Shown: positions 1 to 8,305, numbered from the stretch's first letter. The stretch is 12,737 nt of DNA from CAZVJA01 sp964626885 (GCA_964626885.1 CAZVJA010000148.1:1-12737), one strand, 5' to 3'. Made by a program: numbers and translations. The notes: generated from the sequence alone by a model not told the origin.

Positions 1-55
1 GATAGCCGGTCTGTTCGACGACAAAGTTGATGAGGAATTTTTCCAGCTCCGCGAC
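1..55 (-). repeat. Start of a third ACP-coding repeat, cut by the window edge
   Basis: Bases 1-55 are identical to 2068-2122 without mismatch and encode the first ACP helix (ELEKFLINFVVEQTGY). The sequence diverges immediately afterwards, at the linker. This shows a third ACP placed after the AT domain. Whether more copies follow cannot be seen. Confidence 0.88.
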
Positions 56-3000
56 ATCGGCGGCGGGGCCGGTTGCCACGGCGGCGTTCGCCTGCGGCGC
101 GGATGTGACGGGCATCGACGATGCAACGGCTTGTGCAACCGGTTGCGCGACAGGCGCTGGAGCCACACGCGGCGGCGCAGGTGTAGCAACGGACGGTGGT
201 GTCGCCTCAGCCACCGTGATCTGCTTCGGCGGCGGGGCCGGTTGCAGCGCGACAGGTGCTGGAGCCGGTGCCGCGACCGTTGCGGTCGCAACCGGTGCTT
301 GCGCGGGACGCGGCATGGTTGGTGCTGCGTTTCCTTGGCCGGCTGCTTGGCGGCGCTTTTCGCGTCGTCGAGCTGTTGCGTCGAAATGCCAGATTTCTCC
401 TGCCGCACGCGGAGCCGACATGGCGACGCGGGAAGGAGCGCTCACGGCAGTTTGCGATTGCAGATGCCGGTCGAGCGCGCCGCTGCATTCCAAGAGTGCC
501 TGCACGCGGACCAGTTGTTCGAGGCCGGGGTTCGACGGATTGTCGCAGGCGATTCCCGTGAACTGCTCCGCCGGGAGAATTCGGCGGTTCAACCGCGTCA
601 GCGCTTGTTGCGGACCGACTTCAACGAACACCGTCGGCGATTCGGCCGCGAGCTTGCGAATCAATTCGGCGTAGCGGACCGGCGTGACGAGATGTGCGAC
701 GAGATTCGTCCGAATTTCGTCCGCTGTGCGGACCAGTTCATTCGTGGCGACGCTGTAGGTCGCGATGCGCGGCGGTTGGAAAGTTTCGTGGCTGAGGTGC
801 GCGGCGAACTTATCGGCCGCATCCCGCATCAGAGGCGTATGGAACGGCGATGGAACCGGCAGCAGCCGCGAATCGAACTTGTTCGCCTTCAGCAATCCGT
901 CCAACTCCGCCAGAGCCGCGGCGGTTCCGCCGACAACCGTCTGGTCCGGCGCGTTGAGATTGGCGACATGCACCGCTCCCGAAACCTGTCGCGCGAGTTG
1001 CTCCACCGTTTCCGGCGGAGCGGTTGTCGCCAGCATTGTTCCCCGTGCAGTGGGACTCGATTCAATCGAGTCGCACCGCCGGCCGGTGACCCGCACCGCT
1101 TGTTCCAAATCCCACGCCCCGGCAGCGACGAGTGCCGGGTATTCCCCGTAGCTGTGTCCCGCGACGACGTCCGGCTCGATGCCGCGCGACCGGAGTGCGG
1201 CGAGCATGAGCGAGTCGGCCAACAGCATTGAGATTTGCGTCGCCCAGACATCTTTTCCGAGCAGCGAGGATTCTTCCGCGATCAGTTGCCCCCACGAAGG
1301 ATGCCGCAGCCGCATCATCACGGCGTCGATCCGCTGCAGTTCGGCCGCTGCTTCGGGAACGTCTTGTACAACCTGCCGGAGCATGCCGGGATATTGCGAT
1401 CCCTGTCCGGAGAAGAGAAACGCGACGCGCGTCGTCGGGACCGCTTCACGAACGAAGATGCCGTTCTGTTCCAGGACCGTCTGCGCCGCCGGTTGATCGA
1501 TCTGCTTCGCAGCCATCGCCAGCCGAGTCGAAAGGGTCGCCGGTCCGTCCGCGACGATCGCCAGCCGGAAGCGATCATCCTTCGTGAATGTGCGGCGGCT
1601 GCTTGACTCCCAGGCTTGAGAGTCTTGAATCGCGCGTTCGACCTGTTGCTTGAGAGCCATGCGATCCGCCTCGCCGAAGCGGCAAATCCGCCAGTGACTC
1701 GTCGTCTGTGTTGCGACCATCGGTGACGGCGCATGTGCGCTTGCGACAGGTACGATCGGAGTAACAGGAGCCAGAACAGGTGCCGGCGCGGAAGTCATGA
1801 TAGCTGGAGATTCCATTATCGCACGCGGTGCGGGGGCCGGCGCCGGCGAGACAGCGGGAGTTGATGCCACCGGTGCGGCGGCAGTCGTCGGAACCTTCGC
1901 CAGGAAATTGACGATATGCCGCAGCGTGGGGAAGTCGTTGAGTGTCAGGTTGCCGGTCGGAGCGACGTCGAAGTACTCCTGCAGCTCACCGAACATCTGC
2001 GCTTTCTTGATGCTGTCGATGCCGAGGTCCGCTTCGAGGTTGGCGTCGAGCTCGACCACTTCCGGCGGATAGCCGGTCTGTTCGACGACAAAGTTGATGA
2101 GGAATTTTTCCAGCTCCGCGACGTTCATCGCGCCGGTTTCCGCCGCCGCGGCAGCTGGCGGAGCGACGGGGGCCGCGACCGGTTGGTTCATTGAAACCGA
2201 CGCTACAGGAGCAACTGCCGGTGCGGCCGGCATCACCGAGGGGGGAGTAACTGCCGCGGCCGGTTGTTCGGCAGAAACCGTCGGTTCATTGATCGCCGCT
2301 GGTGCGCTCTCTTTGGTCGGTGCCCCTGCCAAAAAGTTGACGATGTGCCGCAGCGTGGGGAAGTCGTTGAGGGTCAGGTTTCCGGTCGGTGCGACGTCGA
2401 AGTATTCCTGCAACTCGCCGAACATCTGCGCTTTCTTGATGCTGTCGATGCCGAGGTCCGCTTCGAGGTTGGCGTCGAGTTCGACCACTTCCGGCGGATA
2501 TCCTGTCTGCTCGACGACAAAGTTGACAAGAAATTTTTCGAGTTCGGCGATTCGTGTCGAGGAAGCTGCTGTCATCGCTATTCCGTTCGTGGTTGCGGCA
2601 TCCATCGCCGATGGTTCCGTGATTTGCGCACCGGGAGTCGGTGCAGTGATTGTGGGGATAACGGCGACGCGGTTGCCCGATTCGAGCACCGCGTGATAGG
2701 CGAGTCCGCGCGAAATTGCGGCGACGGCTGCCATCCGCGCTCCGTCGTGTGTCGTCAGTTGAATCGCTGTCGGCGCACTCGGGGCCTGCATCAGGTCGGG
2801 ATGTTGTGCGAGTGGTGCGGCAGCATGTTGCAAGCCGATCGTGCGCGGAAGTTCCCCCGCGTTCGATTCGAGAATGGCTTTCAGTAAGGAGACCAGTGAC
2901 GACGCCCCTTGCATGTGGCCGAACTGACCGACGGGTGAGCTGACGAGCAGCGCCACTCTTCGCCCCTGTTTTCCGTAGACATTGCCCACCGCTTGAAGTT

Positions 3001-5518
3001 CCCGCTCGGCCCCGCGCGGCACGTCCGGGACATCGATTTCGAGACAGGCCACGTCCGACAGAGAGATGTCCCGGTCGCGGGCCGTCCGCTCGATGGCGAG
3101 TTGCAGCGCTTTCTCCGGCTGCGCGGCGTCGTGCGCTGCTTCCACCTTATGCAGAATCGCATGCACTCGGTCGCCGTCGCGCCGGGCGTCCGCCAGACGT
3201 TTGAGCAGCAATACGACGACACCTTCACCCGGCACCAGCCCTTGCGCCTGTGCATCGAGTGGCGAACGGGGTGTTCCCTCGGCCAGCGTGTTGTTGTTCG
3301 CGAGCATTTCGTATTCGGGAAGCGCCATCCGACGTTGGCCGGCCGCGCAGATCATCAGATCGCAATCATGGGCCAGCAGCATGTCGGTACTGATCGACAG
3401 CGCTGAGAGACCCGACGTGTGTCCCGCGTCGATCGCGGCGGCTCCCCCCATGAGGTTCCAGGTCTTGCCGATGCGCGATGCCAGCGAGCTGGTGCTGAAA
3501 CTGCCGGTCTCATCGATGAGCGCGGGCCATCGATCGAGCAGCTTGTCATGGTAACTGCTCGCCGCTGCGCGGGCTTCTTCGGCAGAGACCCCTTGCTCGA
3601 CGAGCAGCCGCTCGATGTGCTGTTCCAGTTCCGGCAGACGGAGTCCCATCTGCAATTGGAACGCAAAGTCGCCGCCGAACTCGGTACCCACAACGACTCC
3701 GACATTCTCCCTCGCGAATTCCCGTTGATGGTAACCGGCGTCCTGCATCGCCTGATCGGCCGCATCGAGCAGCATGAATTGCAATGGGTCGGCCTGCGCG
3801 ATTTGTTTCGGCGGAAGCTTATGCCGCTTCCAGTCGTAAACGAAATCGGTGATGAATCCACCGAGCAGCGATTTCCCTTGCAGGCGGCGCTGATCACTCG
3901 ATCGAAGCGCCAATTCAGTATCCCAGCGATCCTTTGGGACCGGGATTTTCGGATCGCGTCCCGAGATCAGCATATCCCAGAAAGCGTTTGGATTTGACGC
4001 TCCGGGGAGCACGCAACCGAGACCGATCACCGCGATGGCGTCGTCTTCCGTCGATGCCGTTGGCTGATTGATCGGCGCCGTGCCCGCGACAAGCGTGCGG
4101 CTCGATTCGTTGAATTCGTCGAGTGCCACGTGCATGTTGAGCCCGCCGATACCGAAGGCGTTCACCCCCGCGCGGCGCGGCTTGCCGTCGGCCCGCTTCG
4201 GCCACGCGACCGGCGTGGTCGGGACGAAGATGGGGGCGTTCCGCCAGTCGATCTGCGGATTCAATTGTCGAATGTTGATTGCCGGCGGAACTGTTTCGTG
4301 GTGCATCGCCAACACTGTCTTGACGACCCCGGCGAGTCCGGCGGTTTCCAACGTGTGGCCGATGTTCGCCTTTACGCTGGTGATGGGGATCTTCTTCCCC
4401 GGCGGAAAATGACGGACGAAGAGTTCGGTGAGTGTATTCAATTCGGTGGCATCGCCCAGTTGCGTTGCAGTGGCGTGCGCTTCGATGTATTCGATGTCCG
4501 CCATGTCGAGCCCGCCGCGATAGGCTCGTTCCATCGCTTTGACTTGCCCTTCCTTGCGGGGCGCCCACAAACTCTTGCCGCGGCCGTCGGACGAGACGCC
4601 GATGCCGCGGACCACGGCCCAAACCCGGTCGCCGTCTGACAGCGCGCGGTCGAGCCGCTTCATCACCACGGCGACGTAACCTTCGCCGACGATCAGCCCG
4701 TTCGCACCGGAGTCGAACGGTCGGCTGCCGGTGGCGCTCATCGCGCGGGCGTGTGAGAAGAGAACGAGCGAATCGGATTTGCAATCGGACGCCCCACCGA
4801 CGATCGCCATGTCGATCCGCCCGAGTTGCAGCGCGCGGGCTCCCAGCAACATCGCTTGCAACGACGACGCGCAGGCCGAGTTGATCGCGAGATACGGACC
4901 GTTCAGTCCGAATGCCTTGCTGATCGTTCCCGCGACAAGGCTGGCGGCGACATCGGGAGACGTTATGGTTCGCTCGGGAAGCTTGCTGCGGACGCGGGCG
5001 ATTAGATCGTGAATCACACGTTGCTGCACATCGGCCGGCAGCTGTTGGAACTGCGGCGTCTCGCGGAGGAATTCCGCCGCCTCGTCAATTAAGGTGGCGT
5101 AAGTCTGGTCCCCGCCGAGGGTGCTCCCTTGCGCGTGGCCGATGTACACACCAGCATTGCGCAACGCCAGATTGAACGGATCGTAGCCGGCGTGCCGCAA
5201 TGCGGAACCTGCCACGTCGCACATCAGCAGGTGGACATTATCGACCGATGCGGCCAACTCCGGAGATATCGGGCAGCGTGCGCGGTCGAACACACGGCTG
5301 TTGATGATCGCGCACAACTTCGAGTAGGTCTTGCCGACCACACCTTCGCGCGGATCGAAATACATTGCTTCGTCGAACCGGTCGGGTGGCATTTCGACGA
5401 CGGCGCTCCGGCCGTTGATGAGCATTTGCCAGTATTGATCGAGATTGTCCGCGCCGGGAAGGCGGCAAGCCATTCCGACGATCGCGATTGGGATGCGGCA
5501 GAGATCCTGGTCCACCAT
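1..5518 (-). CDS. Large multidomain polyketide / secondary-lipid synthase, KS-CLF°-ACP-ACP-AT-ACP..., 3' end beyond window
   Basis: Open from ATG at 5518 to the left edge, giving 1839 codons without a stop; the C-terminus is outside. Domains by approximate residue: KS 8-465, with Cys216 (SACASS), His348 (EAHATAT) and Lys383/His388 (KANIGHT), so it appears active; a second KS-like domain 493-945 with His700 at the cysteine position (DAGHTSGL) and Asp829 at the first histidine position, while His868 (FGHMQG) remains, so it is probably a chain-length-factor-like partner; ACP 992-1063 with Ser1026; ACP 1135-1206 with Ser1169 (both GIDSIKK); AT about 1362-1650 with GQGSQ, Ser1456 (GHSYGEY) and His1560 (PFHTPLM), most like malonyl-type; an Ala/Pro-rich linker; then the start of a third ACP at the edge. 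An in-frame TAG lies ten codons upstream with no other start between, so ATG 5518 is the start; KS homology begins at residue 8. The family assembles acyl chains from malonyl units in the cytosol. KR, DH or ER domains may follow to the left. PUFA or heterocyst-glycolipid-like assignment is by architecture only. Confidence 0.95.
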   Translation of the reverse strand, partial: MVDQDLCRIPIAIVGMACRLPGADNLDQYWQMLINGRSAVVEMPPDRFDEAMYFDPREGVVGKTYSKLCAIINSRVFDRARCPISPELAASVDNVHLLMCDVAGSALRHAGYDPFNLALRNAGVYIGHAQGSTLGGDQTYATLIDEAAEFLRETPQFQQLPADVQQRVIHDLIARVRSKLPERTITSPDVAASLVAGTISKAFGLNGPYLAINSACASSLQAMLLGARALQLGRIDMAIVGGASDCKSDSLVLFSHARAMSATGSRPFDSGANGLIVGEGYVAVVMKRLDRALSDGDRVWAVVRGIGVSSDGRGKSLWAPRKEGQVKAMERAYRGGLDMADIEYIEAHATATQLGDATELNTLTELFVRHFPPGKKIPITSVKANIGHTLETAGLAGVVKTVLAMHHETVPPAINIRQLNPQIDWRNAPIFVPTTPVAWPKRADGKPRRAGVNAFGIGGLNMHVALDEFNESSRTLVAGTAPINQPTASTEDDAIAVIGLGCVLPGASNPNAFWDMLISGRDPKIPVPKDRWDTELALRSSDQRRLQGKSLLGGFITDFVYDWKRHKLPPKQIAQADPLQFMLLDAADQAMQDAGYHQREFARENVGVVVGTEFGGDFAFQLQMGLRLPELEQHIERLLVEQGVSAEEARAAASSYHDKLLDRWPALIDETGSFSTSSLASRIGKTWNLMGGAAAIDAGHTSGLSALSISTDMLLAHDCDLMICAAGQRRMALPEYEMLANNNTLAEGTPRSPLDAQAQGLVPGEGVVVLLLKRLADARRDGDRVHAILHKVEAAHDAAQPEKALQLAIERTARDRDISLSDVACLEIDVPDVPRGAERELQAVGNVYGKQGRRVALLVSSPVGQFGHMQGASSLVSLLKAILESNAGELPRTIGLQHAAAPLAQHPDLMQAPSAPTAIQLTTHDGARMAAVAAISRGLAYHAVLESGNRVAVIPTITAPTPGAQITEPSAMDAATTNGIAMTAASSTRIAELEKFLVNFVVEQTGYPPEVVELDANLEADLGIDSIKKAQMFGELQEYFDVAPTGNLTLNDFPTLRHIVNFLAGAPTKESAPAAINEPTVSAEQPAAAVTPPSVMPAAPAVAPVASVSMNQPVAAPVAPPAAAAAETGAMNVAELEKFLINFVVEQTGYPPEVVELDANLEADLGIDSIKKAQMFGELQEYFDVAPTGNLTLNDFPTLRHIVNFLAKVPTTAAAPVASTPAVSPAPAPAPRAIMESPAIMTSAPAPVLAPVTPIVPVASAHAPSPMVATQTTSHWRICRFGEADRMALKQQVERAIQDSQAWESSSRRTFTKDDRFRLAIVADGPATLSTRLAMAAKQIDQPAAQTVLEQNGIFVREAVPTTRVAFLFSGQGSQYPGMLRQVVQDVPEAAAELQRIDAVMMRLRHPSWGQLIAEESSLLGKDVWATQISMLLADSLMLAALRSRGIEPDVVAGHSYGEYPALVAAGAWDLEQAVRVTGRRCDSIESSPTARGTMLATTAPPETVEQLARQVSGAVHVANLNAPDQTVVGGTAAALAELDGLLKANKFDSRLLPVPSPFHTPLMRDAADKFAAHLSHETFQPPRIATYSVATNELVRTADEIRTNLVAHLVTPVRYAELIRKLAAESPTVFVEVGPQQALTRLNRRILPAEQFTGIACDNPSNPGLEQLVRVQALLECSGALDRHLQSQTAVSAPSRVAMSAPRAAGEIWHFDATARRREKRRQAAGQGNAAPTMPRPAQAPVATATVAAPAPAPVALQPAPPPKQITVAEATPPSVATPAPPRVAPAPVAQPVAQAVASSMPVTSAPQANAAVATGPAADVAELEKFLINFVVEQTGY
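1905..2122 (-). repeat. Second ACP-coding repeat of the PKS gene
   Basis: This stretch matches 2334-2551 at a constant offset of 429 bases. The two encoded ACPs differ at about one residue (FLINF versus FLVNF) across roughly 72 residues, while many silent changes separate the DNA. A central block of about 60 bases, around the phosphopantetheine serine codon at 2012-2014, is identical. Its end, 2068-2122, is identical to bases 1-55. Confidence 0.92.
2334..2551 (-). repeat. First ACP-coding repeat of the PKS gene
   Basis: This copy encodes the ACP with the modified serine at residue 1026 (codon 2441-2443). It pairs with 1905-2122. The linker between the copies is Ala/Pro/Val-rich and is not repeated at DNA level. 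Tandem, nearly identical ACPs are a known feature of PUFA-type synthases, where their number affects output. Confidence 0.92.
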
Positions 5519-5554
5519 CTGGAAAGTCCGATAAGCAACGTGTGTCTATGGAAA

Positions 5555-5561
5555 CCTCCTT
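5555..5561 (-). promoter_or_regulatory. Strong Shine-Dalgarno-like AAGGAGG, badly spaced for the PKS start
   Basis: A perfect AAGGAGG lies in the 116-base gap between the reductase stop and the PKS start. It ends 36 bases before ATG 5518, much farther than the usual 5-10. The PKS frame has TAG just after it and no ATG, GTG or TTG between TAG and ATG 5518. Either it is unused, or mRNA folding brings it close to the start codon. The other genes here have only weak or no such site. Confidence 0.4.
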
Positions 5562-5634
5562 GAATTTGTTTACCGGCGGCCGCCTCTGCCGCACGGAAAA
5601 TAATTTGGTGCTGTCAACAAATGCTGTCGCGCGG

Positions 5635-7119
5635 CTATGAAGCTGCGTTCGTCGAAACGTTGCGGTTGAGCGCCTCCGGAAAAACAACCTGTGTGAGCAA
5701 TTGCTTCAGTTGCCCTTGATGTCCGTTCATCCCTTCCGCGACCAGACGTCCGGAATTGAAGGCCTGCTCGACGGAAAGCGATCTATCGGCGAGTCGGCCG
5801 AGCGTCTTGGCGCTCACGTAGAGTCGCGAGGCTTGTGAATCAGCCATGCCACGCACTGCGGCGGTGACCCGTTCGCCGTCCCATTGCAGGCTCCACTCTC
5901 CGCCACCAGGACCGTTGACCTGCAGCCCAATCGTTCCTGATCCTGCCTCTGTAGTTGCTCCAACTCCGTTCCCCTCCGGAAGCGAGGCGAGCTGGGCGGC
6001 TACATCGAAGGGAACAGCCGGCGCCTCATGCCGCGGCGCGTTGAAATTTCGTTCGATCGGATATTTCGCGATCCGCATCAGCACATCGTAGGTCATGCTC
6101 GGGCAGGGGAGATGCGGCAGGGCGCTGACGGTGTTCGTGACGTCGAACTTCGGATCGTCGCGCCAATGCGACCGGTAAATCTCCATGTGGTCGACGAATT
6201 TCGCCTCGAATTCCGCGAGGTCTTTCTCGGAGATCGAAGTCGCCAGCTTTCTCGGATAGAATTGCTCGACGGCGTCGCGAATGACTCGCTGAAGTTCAAC
6301 GACTGGAACAGGATTGGGGGATGCCAGATGGTACGTTTGACCGTGATGTTTCGGCTGCGAGAACAATTCAAAGATCGCACGGGCCAGCCAGTCGACCGGC
6401 ACCAGGTTTTTCCCTTCATCGCCCCGCAACCCCAGCTTCGAGAAGAACCGCGCGTTCATCTCCCGCACCGGGATGATGGGAGCGGTCACGTGCGCCAGTT
6501 GCAACGGCAGATAAAACCCGTGGAAGTTCGTGACGTAACCGGTTTGTGAATCTCCCACCACGCTAGCGGGACGGTAAATCGTTAACTCATCGATCCAGCT
6601 CGCGCCGCGGATCATCTTCTCGGCTTGCAGTTTGCTCTGCTCGTAAACGTTGCCGAGCGTCTGGCCGACGTCGATGTCCGACTCAAGAATTTTTCCCTGC
6701 CGCAGCCCGCAGATATAGGCGGTCGAAACCTGATGAAACCGGCGGATACCGACCGCGCGGCAAAGTTCGAGCAGTTGTTTTGTTCCCTCGACGTTCGTCC
6801 GAAACGGTTCGCCGCGCCGATCTTCGCGGAAGGTCATGCTGGCGGCGCTGTGCAGGATGGTATCGCAGTGGGTGGCGAGCCAACGACGATCGCGCTCATC
6901 GGGAATGATCGCCTCGTGATTCAAATCCCCTTCGATGACAACGGGGCGCGGCAGCAGCCGTCCGGCTGCCTCTTCCCAGTTCCCGATGATCCCCGCCAGC
7001 ACTCCTGCCCCTTTGCCGGGGCGCACCATCGTCACGACAGGAACGTCGGCCTGCAGGAACTCCCGAAGAACGTGTCGGCCAACGAGTCCGGTGGCGCCGG
7101 TAAGCAGTGTGTATCTCAT
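5635..7119 (-). CDS. Thioester-reductase-like extended SDR with C-terminal SCP2-like domain
   Basis: A 494-residue protein beginning MRYTLLTGATGLVGRHV. The glycine-rich NAD(P) motif TGATGLVG is at residues 7-14, Ser/Thr at 132-133 (VSTAY), and the catalytic pair Tyr159/Lys163 (YEQSK). This is the extended SDR group of male-sterility, fatty-acyl-reductase and NRPS/PKS terminal-reductase proteins, which reduce acyl thioesters to aldehydes or alcohols. Residues about 270-375 form a further helical region. Residues about 397-480 (GEWSLQWDGE..., then SVEQAFNSGRLVAEG) resemble an SCP2 lipid-binding domain. No carrier domain is fused. A GAGAGA stretch lies just before the ATG. It sits immediately upstream of the PKS gene (116-base gap), so reductive release of the PKS product is the natural guess. 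It could instead be a sugar- or steroid-type epimerase/dehydrogenase; the reductase reading is favoured by sequence feel and context. Confidence 0.85.
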   Translation of the reverse strand: MRYTLLTGATGLVGRHVLREFLQADVPVVTMVRPGKGAGVLAGIIGNWEEAAGRLLPRPVVIEGDLNHEAIIPDERDRRWLATHCDTILHSAASMTFREDRRGEPFRTNVEGTKQLLELCRAVGIRRFHQVSTAYICGLRQGKILESDIDVGQTLGNVYEQSKLQAEKMIRGASWIDELTIYRPASVVGDSQTGYVTNFHGFYLPLQLAHVTAPIIPVREMNARFFSKLGLRGDEGKNLVPVDWLARAIFELFSQPKHHGQTYHLASPNPVPVVELQRVIRDAVEQFYPRKLATSISEKDLAEFEAKFVDHMEIYRSHWRDDPKFDVTNTVSALPHLPCPSMTYDVLMRIAKYPIERNFNAPRHEAPAVPFDVAAQLASLPEGNGVGATTEAGSGTIGLQVNGPGGGEWSLQWDGERVTAAVRGMADSQASRLYVSAKTLGRLADRSLSVEQAFNSGRLVAEGMNGHQGQLKQLLTQVVFPEALNRNVSTNAAS

Positions 7120-7205
7120 ATTCTCTCAAACGGTTACGGACCAAACGGCGGGTGGTGTGTGTCGACCTGGAGCGGCGGGACCATGAATTCGGAAGCACAG
7201 TTCCG

Positions 7206-7235
7206 ATTCTAAAATGGCAGACCACCCGCGGTCAA
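7206..7235 (-). promoter_or_regulatory. Candidate sigma70 promoter for the reductase-PKS transcript
   Basis: On the minus strand, TTGACC (7235-7230) and TAGAAT (7211-7206) are separated by 18 bases. Each hexamer matches the consensus at 5 of 6 positions. It lies in the 187-base gap between the hydrolase and reductase genes and would give a leader of about 80 bases before ATG 7119. No clear terminator precedes it, so read-through from the upstream genes is also possible. Confidence 0.5.
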
Positions 7236-7306
7236 ATTGGATAGATAGGGTTGAATGGGATGTTTTGGCTCCGTGCCCTAGTCGACTGCCTTCGCCCTCT
7301 GTGGGC

Positions 7307-8266
7307 TCACGGACCAGGAATTTCCGGGGACAAAAACACTTCGTCCACCGGCAAAAATTCACAATTCGCGTTCCGCTCTACCCGGCTGGTGAGTACCTGC
7401 GGATCGTGGTTCCAGACGACCCGCCATCCTTCGTCAGCGGCCCGCCCCAGGAACTCTGGTTTCCGACGGCGAGTCTCCAACGGGTAGACGTCGTACGCCA
7501 GATGCCACATCCGACGCAGATGCACTGTCGATGGGCAGATGTCTCCCAGGTAGGCCGCCGTCTCCCCACCTGACCGAAACAACAGCGCCATGTGCCCGCG
7601 GGTATGCCCACCGGTCACTTCGTTCCACAAACCGGGAACAAGCTCCTGGCCTTCTTCGACGACCATCATCAACCCGGCATCGTACAGCGGGAGGATATCA
7701 TTCTGTGGGTAGGCGTTCTTCAACTCCTCGGCTCCGCCGGTGGCGTCTTCCCATTCCGTTCGGCCGACGATATGCCGCGCTTTGGGAAAAAGAGGGACAC
7801 GTTCCCCTCGCGCGCCGAGCGTCGTTGCGCCGCACACATGATCGAAATGCAGATGACTGAAGATGACCGTATCGATTTCATCGGGAGAGACTTTCAGTTC
7901 CGCGAGACTCCTCAACAGCGGCGCGCCTTCTTCCATTTTGTAAAAGCGGCGGTCGAGCGGACCGAATTTATCGCCATAACCAGTGTCGATCAGGACCGTT
8001 TGCCGACCATCCCGCGCGAGTACGCAATTGTTCGAGCAGAGAATGCGGTTTTGCGCGTCAGGCTCGGCCACGTGTTGCCAGAGGGTCTTCGGCACCACAC
8101 CGAACATGACGCCGCCGTCTAGCCAGAACGTACCGCCATTGATAACGTCGAGCTGCCAGTTGCCAACAGTAAAAGATGCGTGGTGCTTCCGGTGCGAAGG
8201 CGCGGCGGGAGCCGGCGCTATCGACGCCGCGCCGCTTCCGTTGCGTGGAGCTTCGCCGTTTTTCAT
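7307..8266 (-). CDS. Metallo-beta-lactamase-fold hydrolase (AHL-lactonase / thioesterase-like)
   Basis: A 319-residue protein. The metal-binding set is complete: HLHFDH at residues 138-143, His221 (GGHTRGH), Asp242 (YLGDIC) and His287 (WNHDPQ). Together they indicate a dinuclear zinc site as in AiiA-type lactonases and related hydrolases. The first 30 or so residues are Ala/Pro-rich and not part of the fold. No signal peptide or membrane segment is seen, so it should be cytosolic. It follows the ligase gene after 39 bases and is probably cotranscribed. In some PKS clusters MBL-fold proteins act as thioesterases for chain release, so it may hydrolyse an acyl-ACP, a lactone or a mis-primed intermediate. 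Substrate cannot be told from sequence; an unrelated lactonase role is equally possible. Confidence 0.88.
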   Translation of the reverse strand: MKNGEAPRNGSGAASIAPAPAAPSHRKHHASFTVGNWQLDVINGGTFWLDGGVMFGVVPKTLWQHVAEPDAQNRILCSNNCVLARDGRQTVLIDTGYGDKFGPLDRRFYKMEEGAPLLRSLAELKVSPDEIDTVIFSHLHFDHVCGATTLGARGERVPLFPKARHIVGRTEWEDATGGAEELKNAYPQNDILPLYDAGLMMVVEEGQELVPGLWNEVTGGHTRGHMALLFRSGGETAAYLGDICPSTVHLRRMWHLAYDVYPLETRRRKPEFLGRAADEGWRVVWNHDPQVLTSRVERNANCEFLPVDEVFLSPEIPGP

Positions 8267-8305
8267 GGTGGCACGTCACCCATCATTCCAGCGCGTATTC
8301 AAGGT

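Noticed and set aside
131..1231. A long plus-strand open frame (366 codons) opposite the AT region
   Set aside because: It is Arg-, Cys- and Ser-rich without domain character and mirrors the antisense of a clear AT domain with GHSYGEY and GQGSQ motifs.
1660..1900. Repetitive Ala/Pro codons between ACP and AT as a DNA repeat or CRISPR-like array
   Set aside because: They are ordinary interdomain linkers in the open PKS frame, with no regular repeat-spacer period.
5238..5687. A minus-strand frame beginning before the PKS start, in phase with the ATA after AAGGAGG
   Set aside because: It is in a different frame from the KS, overlaps the reductase end, and its translation shows no family features. 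The KS frame starts properly at ATG 5518.
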